From Clostridiales bacterium UBA2432 (lineage in GTDB: Bacteria; Bacillota; Clostridia; Lachnospirales; Vallitaleaceae): a stretch of DNA of 15,213 bases. This document shows, piece by piece, positions 15,099 to 15,213 of the stretch; position 1 is the first letter of the stretch, and each line of letters begins with the position of its first letter. The notes beneath the pieces were generated by a model. That model saw only the letters and a program-made list of their open reading frames with translations, made no database searches and had not been told where the DNA came from. Where the stretch lies: the NCBI GenBank assembly GCA_002342805.1, contig DDQW01000083.1:1-15213 (forward strand), in the 5' to 3' direction. The translations under genes were made by a program, and so were the position numbers.

Positions 15099-15187
15099 AT
15101 TTCTCGTTGATAAGTAGAGTGTACTCTACTTGTAGATGAACCACAATAAGGACATACCAGTGTGTTTTTTGAGGAATATATCTCCAT
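14864..15187 (-). pseudogene. Truncated ISL3-family transposase (N-terminal fragment)
   Basis: The minus-strand frame starts at ATG 15187 with AAGGA upstream and gives MEIYSSKNTLVCPYCGSSTS. It has the ISL3 zinc-finger cysteines CPYC (12, 15) and FCDNPEC (51, 56), and continues to KAKKTKRL and VTSTKLSSVSA. Typical ISL3 transposases are about 400 residues or more with a helix-turn-helix and a DDE catalytic domain. Here the match ends near residue 94 and only 13 unrelated residues follow before the stop, so it cannot transpose. The missing part would have extended leftward into the lipoprotein gene. Confidence 0.85.
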
Positions 15188-15213
15188 TACTATTTGTTCC
15201 TTCTTTATTTTAC
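14905..15213 (-). mobile_element. ISL3-family insertion sequence remnant, 5' end
   Basis: From about 14905 rightward the DNA belongs to an ISL3-type element read on the minus strand, including the transposase start and upstream region. The left boundary, placed where transposase similarity stops, has no visible terminal inverted repeat, which suggests deletion after insertion. The element's other end lies beyond the right edge of the window. Confidence 0.7.

Noticed and set aside
15112..15131. Inverted repeat AAGTAGAGT/ACTCTACTT as an IS end
   Set aside because: It lies inside the conserved transposase coding region, so it is more likely coincidence.
1..15213. CRISPR array, tRNA, rRNA or replication origin
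   Set aside because: No regularly spaced repeats, cloverleaf structures or conserved RNA segments were seen.

Overview
The window looks like a chromosomal segment of a low-GC Gram-positive bacterium, most likely a Clostridia-type anaerobe. Reasons: the DNA is strongly AT-rich, ribosome binding sites are of the AGGAG type 5-8 bases from the start, two proteins have short lipobox signal peptides, and the families present (CHASE-GGDEF-EAL, AgrC/AgrA-like pair, clostridial-type ABC-F, ISL3 transposase) fit that group. Genus cannot be fixed from the sequence alone.

Layout. (1) 116-3553, all on +: two overlapping GNAT acetyltransferases, a VOC/glyoxalase-fold protein and a 528-residue lipoprotein with a duplicated C-terminal domain. 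(2) 3654-6353, +: a membrane CHASE-GGDEF-EAL cyclic-di-GMP protein and a four-helix membrane protein, whose 3' end overlaps a convergent CPBP (CAAX-type) membrane protease on - (6340-7047). (3) 7278-9413, +: a HIT-family protein, then an antibiotic-resistance-type ABC-F ATPase preceded by a consensus promoter and a 226-base leader. The leader has small reading frames and mutually exclusive pairings that hide or free the ABC-F ribosome binding site. (4) 9508-11488, +: a LytTR response regulator and a GHKL sensor kinase, overlapping, ending in a perfect 16-bp hairpin. No AgrB or AgrD is present, so the pair is an orphan here. (5) 11765-12791, +: a secreted protein and a small membrane protein, closed by a second hairpin. 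(6) 12800-15213: an AT-rich mosaic of small membrane genes and debris. It holds two paralogous MTSK-type small membrane proteins, a broken second copy of the CPBP protease, an orphan single-pass membrane protein starting at the break, a 45-codon gene hidden by ATGA coupling, a lipoprotein gene out of frame with its own ribosome binding site, and a truncated ISL3 transposase on - at the right edge.

The most interesting element is the ABC-F leader, which reads as a drug-responsive attenuator. Second is the accessory right-hand end: a sensor pair, a secreted/membrane gene pair, and a region of recent duplication and decay. Whether the sensor pair controls the secreted/membrane pair is inference from adjacency only.
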